From Streptomyces cynarae (GTDB taxonomy: Bacteria; Actinomycetota; Actinomycetes; Streptomycetales; Streptomycetaceae), in the NCBI RefSeq assembly GCF_025642135.1, contig NZ_CP106793.1:4406001-4470000 (forward strand): DNA of 64,000 nucleotides, written 5' to 3'. Numbering within the stretch: position 1 is the first letter of the stretch; every line of letters begins with the position of its first letter. Below the pieces are notes generated by a model. The model ran no database searches, was not told where the DNA came from, and worked only from the letters and a program-made list of their open reading frames with translations. The position numbers and the translations under genes were made by a program. Below are positions 36,734 to 45,898 of the stretch, one piece after another.

Positions 36734-37276
36734 GTGGCGTTGGTGGTGGCACAGGAGGTGCCCACGTCGTCGAGCATGGCCGTACCCCATGGTCCTGCGG
36801 GCGTGGGGGAGGCAAGACACCGGATGCGCGATCAGTTGCGCACGGGTGGCATGTCGGAATCGGTCATCGACGATGCTGTATTGATCCTTTCGGAACTGCT
36901 CAGCAATGCGTGTCGACACGGCAGACCACTCCGCGACAGCTTGACGGCAGACGGGGACGTGCGCGCCGCATGGCGTGTCGACACCTCCGGACGGCTCACG
37001 GTCGAGGTGACGGACGGAGGCGGCCCGACCCGCCCGGTTCCGGCGACCCCCTCGGTGACCGCGCACGGCGGCCGGGGGCTGAACATCATCAGCGCGCTGG
37101 CCAAGGACTGGGGCGTACGGGACGACGCCCACGGCGAGGTCACGGTCTGGGTCGTCGTCCAGGACGACACCGACTCGGCCCGCCGCAGCGAGGACTTCGC
37201 CTCACGCGTCACGGCACCGGCCGTCTCGCAGATACCGGGCCTGGACTTCGAGGACGCGTTCGACGACCTGGACTGA
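36734..37276 (+). CDS. RsbW-type anti-sigma ATP-binding protein
   Basis: 180 residues. HATPase_c_2 fold: N box L-S-E-L-L-S-N-A-C-R-H-G, G1 V-T-D-G-G-G-P, G2 G-G-R-G-L-N-I-I. Acidic C-terminal tail (D-F-E-D-A-F-D-D-L-D). Streptomyces encodes dozens of these small kinases, which bind sigma factors or STAS antagonists; the partner is not adjacent. GTG 36734 with a full AAGGAGG 7 bases upstream fixes the start. Confidence 0.88.
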   Translation: MALVVAQEVPTSSSMAVPHGPAGVGEARHRMRDQLRTGGMSESVIDDAVLILSELLSNACRHGRPLRDSLTADGDVRAAWRVDTSGRLTVEVTDGGGPTRPVPATPSVTAHGGRGLNIISALAKDWGVRDDAHGEVTVWVVVQDDTDSARRSEDFASRVTAPAVSQIPGLDFEDAFDDLD

Positions 37277-37279
37277 GGC

Positions 37280-37334
37280 GGTCGGGGACGCGTACGACGA
37301 CGGGACCGACGTGGTCGGGGACGCGTACGACGAC
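37280..37334. repeat. Two 22-bp direct copies, 33 bp apart
   Basis: GGTCGGGGACGCGTACGACG heads both copies at 37280-37301 and 37313-37334, directly after the ATPase gene. Confidence 0.8.
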
Positions 37335-37392
37335 CAGGAGCGAGCTGATCCACGACGCGCTCGAAGACCGGGAGCGAACCGGTCCGCGTCGC

Positions 37393-37446
37393 GCTCCACG
37401 ACCCGGCAATGAACGGTCCGCTCCACGACCCGGCAATGAACGGTCC
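37393..37446. repeat. Perfect 27-bp tandem duplication
   Basis: Two identical head-to-tail units beginning GCTCCACGACCCGGCAATGA at 37393 and 37420. A slippage product, likely to vary between strains. Confidence 0.85.
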
Positions 37447-37683
37447 AGGACACGTTCGTAGACCACGATTCAGGCCGTCGGCGACCGGTCCGCCGGCCAG
37501 GGGCCGCCCGGCAGCCCCGCCTACCCGGCACCGCCCCACCGGCACCGCCCTCCCGGCACCGCACAGGCCGATCCCCCGCCCAGCGCGAACCGGCAGACGC
37601 GCGCAGTACGGACCGCCGGCGGACCGCCGCATGCCCCCTCCCCACCCCCGATCCGCGTACCGCCAGGTGGACCCTCCGGTGCG

Positions 37684-37692
37684 TTGTCCACA
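37684..37692 (+). promoter_or_regulatory. Single DnaA box
   Basis: TTGTCCACA, a perfect match to the Streptomyces DnaA-box consensus, 76 bp upstream of the SEC-C gene. Confidence 0.5.
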
Positions 37693-37767
37693 GGATCCCG
37701 TCAGGCGTCGTACGAGCGGCTAGGCTCGCGACCGTACGAAACGAGCCGTAACCGGGAGACACCCACG

Positions 37768-38748
37768 ATGGCCAAGAAGCGACCCCAGACCCAGGCCAAG
37801 CGCCCGCAGCCCACGGACGGTGCCCGCGCCGATGGGGACGTCCCGGTCGTCGGCGGCCGGGAGCCCTGCCCCTGCGGCAGCGGCCGCCGCTACAAGGCCT
37901 GCCACGGCCGTGCCGCCGCGCACGCGGTGACCGAGCTGGTGCAGCGCCCGTTCGAAGGACTGCCCGACGAGTGCGACTGGGTCGCGCTGCGCGAGCTGGT
38001 GCCTGCGGCGACCGTCGAGCTGAAGCTCCGGGAGGAACTCCCCGAGGGCGTCCCCTCGGTCACGCTCGCCACGGTGCTGCCCATGGCATGGCCGGCGCTG
38101 CGCCGCGACGACGGCTCGATCCTGCTCGGCCTGCAGAACGACACGGCGTCGGGCGACATCAGCCGGGACCTCGCCGACACCCTCCAGCGTGCCCTCACCG
38201 CCGAGCCGGGCACCCCGGTCCAGGGCCGCCGGCCGCCCGCCGACGGCCCGCGCCTGCAGGACCTGCTGGACCCCGAGGGCCCCTTCGAGCCGGTCGTGCA
38301 CAGCGGCTTCGAGTTCTGGGTCCCCGACGCGGAGAACACGACGCCGGAGGTGGCCGCCTCCCTGGAGCGGGCCAACGCCGCCGCGATCCCCACCGTCCGC
38401 CTGACCGGCGTGGACGCCGCGTACTGGTGCCAGACGCCGGAGAAGAACCACCTGCGGTGGGTCATGCCGCACCCCGAGGAGCGGCTTCTGGACGCTCTCG
38501 CGCGGCTGCACGCGGCCGGCGGGTCGAGCCTCGGCGAGGGCACGCGCCTGGTCGGCTCCTTCCGGGCGCACGGGCTCACGGTGCCGGTCTGGGACCTGCC
38601 GAGCGACATGAGCGCGGAGGACGTGGAGAAGCCGGCGGCCGAGTTCGCCGAGCGCCTCGCGACCGCGCTGGCCTCCGACGCGCCGCTCACCGCGGACGAG
38701 CGCCGGGCCCGCGGCGGGCTGACCAACCGACAGGTGACCCTCAGCTGA
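37768..38748 (+). CDS. DUF5926 family protein with N-terminal SEC-C zinc motif
   Basis: 326 residues. Basic N-terminus (A-K-K-R-P-Q-T-Q-A-K-R), then the SEC-C motif C-P-C-G-S-G-R-R-Y-K-A-C-H (Cys 34, 36, 45 and His 46), which binds zinc in SecA tails and many other proteins. The remaining 280 residues (A-Y-W-C-Q-T-P-E-K-N-H-L-R-W) form the uncharacterised DUF5926 domain. Cytosolic. Function unknown; nucleic-acid or protein binding is plausible from the zinc motif. ATG 37768 after GGGAGA. Confidence 0.82.
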   Translation: MAKKRPQTQAKRPQPTDGARADGDVPVVGGREPCPCGSGRRYKACHGRAAAHAVTELVQRPFEGLPDECDWVALRELVPAATVELKLREELPEGVPSVTLATVLPMAWPALRRDDGSILLGLQNDTASGDISRDLADTLQRALTAEPGTPVQGRRPPADGPRLQDLLDPEGPFEPVVHSGFEFWVPDAENTTPEVAASLERANAAAIPTVRLTGVDAAYWCQTPEKNHLRWVMPHPEERLLDALARLHAAGGSSLGEGTRLVGSFRAHGLTVPVWDLPSDMSAEDVEKPAAEFAERLATALASDAPLTADERRARGGLTNRQVTLS

Positions 38749-38754
38749 CGCGCA

Positions 38755-38786
38755 GTCCCGGCCCGGCCGCCCGGTCGGGCCGGGAC
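38755..38786 (+). terminator. Terminator after the SEC-C gene
   Basis: Perfect 10-bp stem GTCCCGGCCC with a 12-nt loop starting 7 bp after the stop codon. Confidence 0.7.
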
Positions 38787-38911
38787 GGACGCCGACCAGG
38801 GCCCAACCTCAGGTGACTCCTGTCACAAGTCCCCGCTGCGACCGGCCAATCCGTGTCCGAATAGCCGAGATCGAATTTGCGAACCGCCGATCTCTTGTTA
38901 CCGTTCCAGTA

Positions 38912-38951
38912 GCCCGGTTGCTGGTGCATCCCCCGTCGCCAGCAACCGGGC
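38912..38951. terminator. Isolated strong hairpin, terminator or small-RNA end
   Basis: Perfect 13-bp stem GCCCGGTTGCTGG with a 14-nt loop in the 316-bp gap between convergent genes. On the plus strand it is followed by CTTTCC. A TTGCGA hexamer stands about 30 bp before the stem, but no good -10 is paired with it. It could terminate the minus-strand gene or end an unannotated short RNA. Confidence 0.45.
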
Positions 38952-39064
38952 CTTTCCATGTACGGGTAGGTCCGGCACAACAGGCCGCGAGATCAACTCC
39001 CGTACGAGAGCAGCGAGTTGCTCCGCACGAGGTCGGTGAGTCACTGCCGTACGGGAGCGGCGCA

Positions 39065-39664
39065 TCACTGTCCGTTCGCGGCCACCTGGTCGCTTCCCGA
39101 GCGCAGCAGCAGTGGTCCGCCCCCGTCGCTCCGGGAGAACTCCGCGACCGCCGAGTAGGCGCCCATGTCGCCCGCCACCCGCTGCCGTGGCGTGTCACAG
39201 ACCGCCGGGTCGTCCGCGGCGTCCACCGCGCAGTGCATCTCCACGCTGCGCCCGCCCGGCGCCATGAAGCTCAGGACCCCGGTCAGCCTCTCGCCGGTGG
39301 CGTTGCGGTAGTAGGTGCGCGCCCAGGTGTCCCGCCCCTGCGTCAGCACGCACGTCTGTGCCTCGATGCCGTCGCCGGAGGAGAGTTGGGGGCCGCAGCG
39401 GGCGGCGGTGGCGAGGCCGAGGCCCAGCAGCCGGGGGCGGGAGGGGACCGCCCGCTTCCCGTCCTCGTGCGCGGGCGGGCGGAGCGCGGCCTGGTCCGCC
39501 TCGCCGACCGGCCCGGCGGACGCCACGGCGAGCGGCAGCGCGATGACGGCCGCCACCACGCCCAGGAGCGCGAGCAGCCGCTTCCTGCCGGACTCGGGCC
39601 GATCGTCGGCCCGCGCGCCCGTCCGCATCCCCCGTTTCCCGTGTCCCCCAGGACGAATCAGCAT
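39065..39664 (-). CDS. Secreted or membrane-anchored protein of unknown function
   Basis: 199 residues from ATG 39664, or 187 from ATG 39628. Basic N-terminus, one hydrophobic segment (L-L-A-L-L-G-V-V-A-A-V-I-A-L-P-L-A-V-A) that could be signal or anchor, then a compact domain with Cys in A-A-R-C-G-P-Q, A-Q-T-C-V-L, M-H-C-A-V and A-V-C-D-T (two possible disulfides) and Y-Y-R-N-A-T-G-E-R-L-T-G-V-L-S-F. Family not recognised. It follows the degenerate prim-pol gene on the same strand. Confidence 0.6.
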   Translation of the reverse strand: MLIRPGGHGKRGMRTGARADDRPESGRKRLLALLGVVAAVIALPLAVASAGPVGEADQAALRPPAHEDGKRAVPSRPRLLGLGLATAARCGPQLSSGDGIEAQTCVLTQGRDTWARTYYRNATGERLTGVLSFMAPGGRSVEMHCAVDAADDPAVCDTPRQRVAGDMGAYSAVAEFSRSDGGGPLLLRSGSDQVAANGQ

Positions 39665-39720
39665 GAGGCCGAAGATATCGGCCGATCACGGGCGCCCGGT
39701 CCGTCGCGCGCCCGACACCC

Positions 39721-40386
39721 TCAGAACTCGGGCGCGCTCACACCCGTACGAGTGAGGACGTCCACGACCGCGTCCACCACGGCCTCCACGTCGGGCACCC
39801 AGGGGGAGGCGGAGCCGGGCAGCGGTGCCCGCTCCCAGCGGATGCCGCCGTGTCCGGTCTCGGACGGGGGCAGTGCCAGATAGCCGCCCTCGCCGTGGAA
39901 GCGCAGCGAGCCGGGGACGAAGTCCTTTGCGTACAGCAACTCGCCGAGCTGCTCCATGGAGTACGGCGCCACGAGGATCGCCCAACGGTGCGGCGCCGCC
40001 ACGACCGGGCCGAGGCGCATGCCCTTCCGGTCGAGGGCCGCCAGGGCGCGCGAGGCGGCGAGGGCGGGCAGGCTCACCGCGCAGGGCGCCTGGCCCCCGG
40101 TGGCCAGCACGATCGGCGCGGACGGCCGGTTGGTCCACCACCAGCGCACCATGCGCTCGTCGGTGGTGGCCGCCAGCAGCCCGGGGTCGAACGGGTGGGC
40201 GCCGGGCACCGTGCACTCCGGGTCGGGACACCCGCAGCGGGCACGCCCCTGCGGGTCCGGTGCCACACCCGGGAGTACGGGCCACTGCCATTCGGTCGCG
40301 AAGGTCAGGGCCGCGCTGATCAACTCAGGCCTCCCGTCGTTCCGCCTGGACAGGAGCCTGCGTCGCCTTCCGAGGATCTCGCGCAT
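39721..40386 (-). CDS. Prim-pol-like protein lacking catalytic Asp residues
   Basis: 221 residues. Overall layout of the Streptomyces prim-pol N-terminal family (E-W-Q-W-P-V-L-P-G, then a Cys-rich insert C-G-C-P-D-P-E-C, then R-M-V-R-W-W-W-T-N-R-P-S-A-P-I-V-L-A-T-G). Where active enzymes have I-D-x-D this one reads C-A-V-S-L-P-A, and the G-G-R-H segment reads A-P-H-R-W, so catalysis is unlikely. It may keep a DNA- or nucleotide-binding role. Start ATG 40386, AAAGGA 10 bases upstream. Confidence 0.72.
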   Translation of the reverse strand: MREILGRRRRLLSRRNDGRPELISAALTFATEWQWPVLPGVAPDPQGRARCGCPDPECTVPGAHPFDPGLLAATTDERMVRWWWTNRPSAPIVLATGGQAPCAVSLPALAASRALAALDRKGMRLGPVVAAPHRWAILVAPYSMEQLGELLYAKDFVPGSLRFHGEGGYLALPPSETGHGGIRWERAPLPGSASPWVPDVEAVVDAVVDVLTRTGVSAPEF

Positions 40387-40993
40387 GAGCGCTCGTTCCT
40401 TTCCGTTGCACGCCGGCAACACCGAGGGCCATCACGTCATGTGTCGATCATGTGTCGATCACTTCACTGTGCGTACCTGCTGGCGCATCACACCCCTGTC
40501 CTGGACAAGGGGAACCCCTATGGGCCGAGCGTTGGCTGCGTCCGCGTCCATACTGCGCCCACCACGAGCATGGGCATGGCGTGGGGTGGCGACGCCTGGC
40601 GTTTTACCGTCCCGCTCTTACTCGCCGCCTCCACCACGGGAGGATGGGGCTCGGCCGTCGGTGGTTATGACGCCCGGTTGCGGTGCCAGGTTCCGGGTGG
40701 CCCCCAACCACCCCTGGCCTTCACCGAGTACGTACCCATCACGGCCGTTGTGACGCTCCGTTGAACTATGCCAGTCGACCGCAATCCAGCGGTCCTTGAG
40801 GCTATTTTAAGCCAACTTTGCTGCACCGTAAGGGGGGAGAACCTGCATCCCGGACACCAGGAATCCCAGCAGGACAATGCTGGACATCCCCTCCTGAGTG
40901 CGTGTACATGTGGAGCCACCGCTAGCGGCGCAGATTGACATGGGGGTTTGCGATGCTATCGAGCGATACGCTCCGGCCCGAAGGCCGGACGAC
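40387..40993. other. 600-bp divergent intergenic region
   Basis: No convincing gene on either strand. The segment 40800-40900 is richer in A+T (CTATTTTAAG) and probably carries the promoter of the phosphatase. No riboswitch or repeat was recognised. Confidence 0.35.
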
Positions 40994-42404
40994 ATGAACG
41001 CCCCTCACCCTCCGAAAGTGGCCGGAATCGATTCAACGGTTCCCCCGCCCACCCACACTGTCGCGCCGACGCCTGCCGCCACGGAAGCCCCCTCGGCCGC
41101 CCCTTCCGCCTCCACCGGCCCTTCCGGCCCCGGAGCGCTCCTCCAGGACCGGCTCGCCGCCTGGGTCTCCGATCTGACGACGCTCCACGAACTGACCGAA
41201 CGCCTGGCCCGCACCGGCTCCCTCGCCGAAGCGCTCCAGGAAATGCTGCGCGCCGGAGCCGCCCTGGTGGGTGCCCGGCGCGGTCTTGTCGTACTGGAAC
41301 CGCGCGACGGGCTCGGCCCGGACACCACGATCGGCCTGGGCCTGGGCCGCGCCGACCTCGGGCACATCGAGACCGTGCCGCGCAGTTCCCTGTCGTACGG
41401 CAGGATCCTCGACGGACTGCCGGGCGGGGAGCGCGGGATCGCCGAGCCCGACCTGTTCTCCGAGGACGGGCTCGACCCCCGCCACCGCGACGTGGCCGCC
41501 CGCCTCGGCTACGCCGCGAGCTACGCACTCCCCCTGTCCAGCGAGGCCGCCGGCCGCCTCGGCGCCGCCGTCTGGCTGTACGACGAACCGGCCGAACCGG
41601 TCGAACGTCAGCGCCACCTCGTCGGTCTGTACGCCCGATACGCCACCGAGCACCTGGCCCGCATGGTGGAGATCGAGCGCACACGCGCGTGCATGGCGAC
41701 GATCACCCAGGAGCTCCTGCCCGCCCGGCTGCCCCGCATCCCCGGCGTCCAGCTCGCGGCACGCCGCCGCACGAGCCGCGCGCGGCGGCGGCGACTGGTA
41801 CGACGCGCTACCGCTGCCCGACGGCGCGCTCGGGCTCGCCGTCGGGTCCGTCACCGGTTCGGGGCCGGGCGCGGTCGCCGCGACGGGCCGGCTGCGGGCC
41901 TCCCTGCGCGCGTACGCCGTGATGGAGGGCGAGGACCCGGTGGCGGTCCTCTCCGACCTGGAGCTGCTTCTGAGACTCACCGAACCCGCCCGCTCGGCCA
42001 CCGCCCTGTTCGCGTACTGCGAACCCGCGCTGCGCAAGCTGACGCTCGCCGGGGCCGGGCACAGCCCGCCGCTGGTGATCGGCCCCAGACGCACCGAGTT
42101 CGTGGAGACCTCGCTGTCGGCGCCCCTGGGCATGCTGGCCTGCTGGGAGGCACCGAGCGTCGAACTGACCGCGGAGCCCGGCGAGACCGTGCTGCTCTAC
42201 ACCGACGGTCTGCTCCGGCGCACCGGCGACCCCATGGACCGCGCCTTCGCCCGGCTGCACGCGGCGGCCACGAGCGTGCCGAGGCCGCTGCGCATCGACC
42301 CGGGAGCGGTCGCCGACCACATCCTGCGGACGGTGCTCCCGGACGGGCTCGGCGAGGCCGACAGCACGGAGGACGTGGTGCTGCTGGCGGCCCGCTTCGA
42401 GTGA
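40994..42404 (+). CDS. GAF/SpoIIE (PP2C-type) phosphatase, one apparent frameshift
   Basis: A Pro/Thr/Ala-rich N-terminus, a GAF-like domain (about residues 55-230) and a C-terminal SpoIIE/PPM domain with G-G-D-W-Y-D and L-Y-T-D-G-L. Such proteins dephosphorylate STAS anti-anti-sigma factors. The motif normally G-D-V-x-G-x-G reads V-G-S-V-T-G-S-G, so one metal-binding Asp is Ser. The frame changes within the CGC-rich stretch 41762-41771; removing one base gives a continuous 469-residue protein. ATG 40994 is preferred; a GTG at 40898 and an ATG at 40940 are in-frame alternatives. Confidence 0.78.
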
Positions 42405-42504
42405 GCCGCCGGCCACGCCGGGTGACGGTCTCTTCCTGCCCGGGTCCCCTTCTGTACGACCGTACGATGGGGGTGGCCCAGTGCCGTATCCAAGGAGGAT
42501 GACC

Positions 42505-43980
42505 GTGGCGGACGAGCTCACGCCTGAAACGCCGGAGACCCCGGAGCTTCAGGACGAGACCGAAGAGCCGATCAAGCAGCGCAAGAACGGCCTGTACCCG
42601 GGTGTGTCCGACGAGCTGGCCGAGAACATGAAGTCGGGCTGGGCCGACACCGAGCTGCACGACCTGAAGCCGATCGCCCAGGCCGCCGAGACCGCCGCCC
42701 GCCGCGCCGCGCTGTCCGCGCGCTTCCCGGGCGAGCGTCTGGTGATCCCCGCGGGCAACCTGAAGACCCGCTCGAACGACACGGAGTACCCCTTCCGCGC
42801 CTCCGTCGAGTACGCGTACCTCACCGGCAACCAGACCGAGGACGGCGTCCTGGTCCTGGAGCCCACCTCCGACGGCCACCGGGCGACCCTCTATCTGCTG
42901 CCCCGCTCCGACCGGGAGAACGGCGAGTTCTGGCTCTCCGGCCAGGGCGAGCTGTGGGTGGGCCGCCGCCACTCGCTCACCGAGGCGGAGAAGCTGTACG
43001 GCATCCCGGCCTCGGACGTGCGCGAGCTGCCCCAGAAGCTGAAGGAGGCCACCGGCCCGGTCCGCGTGGTGCGCGGGTACGACGCGGGCGTCGAGACCGC
43101 GCTCCACGACAAGGTCACCGCCGAGCGGGACGACGAGCTGCGGGTCTTCCTCTCCGAGATGCGCCTGGTCAAGGACGCGTTCGAGGTCGGCGAGCTGCAG
43201 AAGGCGGTCGACTCGACCGTACGCGGCTTCGAGGACGTGGTGAAGGTCCTCGACAAGGCGGAGGCGACCTCCGAGCGTTACATCGAGGGCACGTTCTTCC
43301 TCCGCGCGCGCGTGGAGGGCAACGACGTGGGCTACGGCACCATCGCCGCGGCCGGACCGCACGCCTGCACGCTGCACTGGGTGCGCAACGACGGCCCGGT
43401 CCGCTCGGGTGACCTGCTCCTGCTGGACGCGGGCGTGGAGACGCACACGTACTACACCGCCGACGTCACACGGACCCTGCCGGTCAACGGCCGCTTCAGC
43501 GAGATCCAGAAGAAGATCTACGACGCGGTGTACGAGGCCCAGGAGGCCGGTATCGCGGCGGTGAAGCCGGGCGCCAAGTACCGCGACTTCCACGACGCCG
43601 CGCAGCGCGTGCTCGCCGAGCGGCTCGTCGAGTGGGGCCTCGTCGAGGGCCCGGTGGAGCGGGTCCTGGAGCTGGGCCTGCAGCGCCGCTGGACCCTGCA
43701 CGGCACGGGCCACATGCTCGGCATGGACGTCCACGACTGCGCGGCCGCGCGGACCGAGACCTATGTGGACGGCGTCCTGGAGCCCGGCATGGTGCTCACG
43801 GTGGAGCCGGGCCTGTACTTCCAGGCGGACGACCTGACCGTCCCGGAGGAGTACCGCGGCATCGGCGTCCGCATCGAGGACGACATCCTGGTCACCGAGG
43901 ACGGCAACCGGAACCTCTCGGCGGGCCTGCCGCGCCGCTCCGACGAGGTCGAGCAGTGGATGGCGTCCCTGAAGGGCTGA
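42505..43980 (+). CDS. pepP: Xaa-Pro aminopeptidase (aminopeptidase P)
   Basis: 491 residues. N-terminal aminopeptidase-P domain, then the pita-bread fold with metal ligands in L-L-L-L-D-A-G, Y-T-A-D-V-T-R-T, H-G-T-G-H-M-L-G, V-E-P-G-L-Y and R-I-E-D-D-I-L-V-T. Removes N-terminal residues preceding Pro; cytosolic dimanganese enzyme. GTG 42505 is the start because AAGGAGG lies 6 bases before it; ATG 42499 directly touches that site. Expressed on its own, with a terminator after it. Confidence 0.93.
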   Translation: MADELTPETPETPELQDETEEPIKQRKNGLYPGVSDELAENMKSGWADTELHDLKPIAQAAETAARRAALSARFPGERLVIPAGNLKTRSNDTEYPFRASVEYAYLTGNQTEDGVLVLEPTSDGHRATLYLLPRSDRENGEFWLSGQGELWVGRRHSLTEAEKLYGIPASDVRELPQKLKEATGPVRVVRGYDAGVETALHDKVTAERDDELRVFLSEMRLVKDAFEVGELQKAVDSTVRGFEDVVKVLDKAEATSERYIEGTFFLRARVEGNDVGYGTIAAAGPHACTLHWVRNDGPVRSGDLLLLDAGVETHTYYTADVTRTLPVNGRFSEIQKKIYDAVYEAQEAGIAAVKPGAKYRDFHDAAQRVLAERLVEWGLVEGPVERVLELGLQRRWTLHGTGHMLGMDVHDCAAARTETYVDGVLEPGMVLTVEPGLYFQADDLTVPEEYRGIGVRIEDDILVTEDGNRNLSAGLPRRSDEVEQWMASLKG

Positions 43981-44012
43981 CACGCGAACTGCGGCACGAG
44001 CGTCAGGAGCGA

Positions 44013-44041
44013 AGGGCCGGGTACCACTGGTGCCCGGCCCT
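44013..44041. terminator. Terminator between pepP and the ATPase gene
   Basis: 13-bp stem (one G-T pair) AGGGCCGGGTACC with a 3-nt loop, 33 bp after the pepP stop; convergent genes can share it. Confidence 0.7.
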
Positions 44042-44217
44042 CCGTACGGGGTCCGGGGCCCCTCGGCTCGGTTCCGCGGTCACGGCGGGTGAGACAGGGA
44101 ACGGAACAGAGCTGGTGAAGTCCGGCCTCTCGACGTCGAGTTGGTCGAGCATGCGCTCGTGCGGCGGCGGCAGGTCCCGGCCGTGGAGGACTCCACGCAG
44201 CACGGTCCCGCAGGGCA

Positions 44218-44673
44218 CTACACCGCCATCAGCGGGGAGTCGTTGCGCCACTTGAGGATCTTGTCGAAGCTCACCACCGCGCCACCCCGGCCAGGCTTGT
44301 TGCCGATGTGCACATGGTCGGCGAGTTCCTCGATGAGACCCAGGCCACGGCCGTGCTCGGCGTCCGCACACACCGGGCGGGTCACCGTACGAGGTCTGCC
44401 GGCGGGGAAACCCGGGCCCGAGTCGGCGACTTCGATGCGGCACTTCTCGCCGTCGAGGTAGGCCGTGACCCGGTACGCCTCCGACACACCGCCGTTCGCG
44501 GTGCCGCCCCCGTGCTCGACCGCGTTGGCGCAGGCCTCGGTGAGGGCGACGGAGAGGTCGTAGGAGATGTCCGGATCGACGCCCGCGGTCTCCATCGTGC
44601 CCAGCAGGAGCCGTCGGGCGAGCGGCACGCTCGCAGCTTCGCGCCGCAGATGGAGTGACCACCAGATGCTCAT
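44218..44673 (-). CDS. RsbW-type anti-sigma ATP-binding protein, second copy
   Basis: 151 residues. HATPase_c_2: N box A-L-T-E-A-C-A-N-A-V-E-H-G, G1 V-A-D-S-G-P-G-F, G2 G-R-G-L-G-L-I-E-E-L. More canonical than the copy at 36734. The combination in this window of a SpoIIE-type phosphatase, STAS protein and two ATPases fits partner-switching networks, but the genes are not in one operon. Confidence 0.9.
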   Translation of the reverse strand: MSIWWSLHLRREAASVPLARRLLLGTMETAGVDPDISYDLSVALTEACANAVEHGGGTANGGVSEAYRVTAYLDGEKCRIEVADSGPGFPAGRPRTVTRPVCADAEHGRGLGLIEELADHVHIGNKPGRGGAVVSFDKILKWRNDSPLMAV

Positions 44674-44925
44674 GCTCCAGCCTCCTGGCCGCGGCTCGAC
44701 ATACCGTTACGTATTGCCACGCCTGCCGGGGGGCAATCGCCCGATTGTCGACTTCCCGCTCGTTCGGCGGATGCGCCGGGGCGGGGATCGGGTGTATGCG
44801 GGCACGACTCGAGGACGGGCCACCAGAACGTGATCTTCCGGATCACTGTTCCGATTACCACATTTACGTCATCTTGCGGACCTGCTGTACGGCCCCGCCG
44901 AGACCGGTGGGATGATGAGGCCGCC

Positions 44926-45738
44926 ATGAGTGCCCCCCACCCGCGCACGGCGCGCGCCGGATGCGATCTCCGGATTCTGCGGGCCGCGGTGTTCGCCGCG
45001 GTCTGTGTCGTGCTGGCCGCGGCCGGGCACGGGCTCGCCTCCTGCGCCACGGTCCCGCTGTGGACGCTGGGCGCCGGCGCGCTCGGCATGTTCGCCGTCG
45101 CCGCCCTGCTCGCCGGGCGGGAGCGCTCGCTGCCGGGCATCGCGACGGTCCTCGCGGTGGGCCAGGTCGTGCTGCACACGCTGTTCGGGCTCGGGCAGCA
45201 CTCCGGCGCCATGACGTCCAAGGCGATGTCCACGGCCGACGCCGCACTCGTGGCCCGGGCCGCGCACCTGCTGTGCGGCGCCACCGCGGCGACGATCTCC
45301 CCCGCACACGCCCAGAAGATCCTCTCCGACGCGCGGCTCGCCACGGCGGCGGACACGGCCGCCGCGCACCACCCGGCCGACGCCCTGTCGGCCGCCGGCT
45401 CATGGTGGTCGGTCCTGCCGTCCCTGCCCATGCTGCTCGGGCACGTCCTCGCGGCCGTCGCCGCCGGATGGGTGCTGCGCCGTGGGGACATGGCGCTGCT
45501 GCGACTAATGCGGCTGTCGGCGCACGGGGCCGCAGAGGGGGCGCTCGTACGGTCCCTGAGCTCGTCGTTCGCCCTCGCGCGCGCCCTCCTGGCCGGGCTC
45601 CCCGGCGCGCCCGACGCGAGGCCGCGCGCCCCGCGCACCGTCTTCCTTCTGCCGTCGAAGCCGCGGACGACCACGCTGCAGCACACGGTGATCCGACGCG
45701 GACCGCCCTCCTCCACTCCGTTCGTCCTCGCTGCCTGA
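44926..45738 (+). CDS. Integral membrane protein of unknown function
   Basis: 270 residues. Three to four hydrophobic segments at the N-terminal half (L-R-A-A-V-F-A-A-V-C-V-V-L-A-A-A, G-A-L-G-M-F-A-V-A-A-L-L-A, I-A-T-V-L-A-V-G-Q-V-V-L-H-T-L-F) and another near residue 175, with His residues beside several helices; polar Arg-rich tail. It stands just before the copper-trafficking genes on the same strand, so a copper role is conceivable but unproven. ATG 44926; open frame upstream rejected. Confidence 0.65.
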   Translation: MSAPHPRTARAGCDLRILRAAVFAAVCVVLAAAGHGLASCATVPLWTLGAGALGMFAVAALLAGRERSLPGIATVLAVGQVVLHTLFGLGQHSGAMTSKAMSTADAALVARAAHLLCGATAATISPAHAQKILSDARLATAADTAAAHHPADALSAAGSWWSVLPSLPMLLGHVLAAVAAGWVLRRGDMALLRLMRLSAHGAAEGALVRSLSSSFALARALLAGLPGAPDARPRAPRTVFLLPSKPRTTTLQHTVIRRGPPSSTPFVLAA

Positions 45739-45898
45739 CGCGACCGCACCGCTCCACCCGTCCGTACGGGAGAGGCTGTCGTCGCGCGGCACGCGCGCGT
45801 GCCCACACGAAGGAACCGGCCACGGCCGCGATCACCCCTGCGCACGCGCATCTCTCGTCGTCAACGGACTCTCACTCGAAGTGGAGTGGTCTCAAGCC

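Larger units (their letters stand above)
37335..37767. other. Intergenic region with repeats, no supportable gene
   Basis: About 490 bp separate the ATPase gene from the SEC-C gene. It contains two tandem repeats and one perfect DnaA box. Open frames on either strand reflect the repeats rather than a protein family. Confidence 0.4.

Noticed and set aside
37209..37466. Minus-strand frame with 9- and 11-residue repeats
   Set aside because: The repeats come from the DNA duplications; no start signal and it overlaps the end of the ATPase gene.
40665..40995. Two minus-strand frames in the 600-bp gap
   Set aside because: No ribosome sites or domains; bias not consistent with coding.
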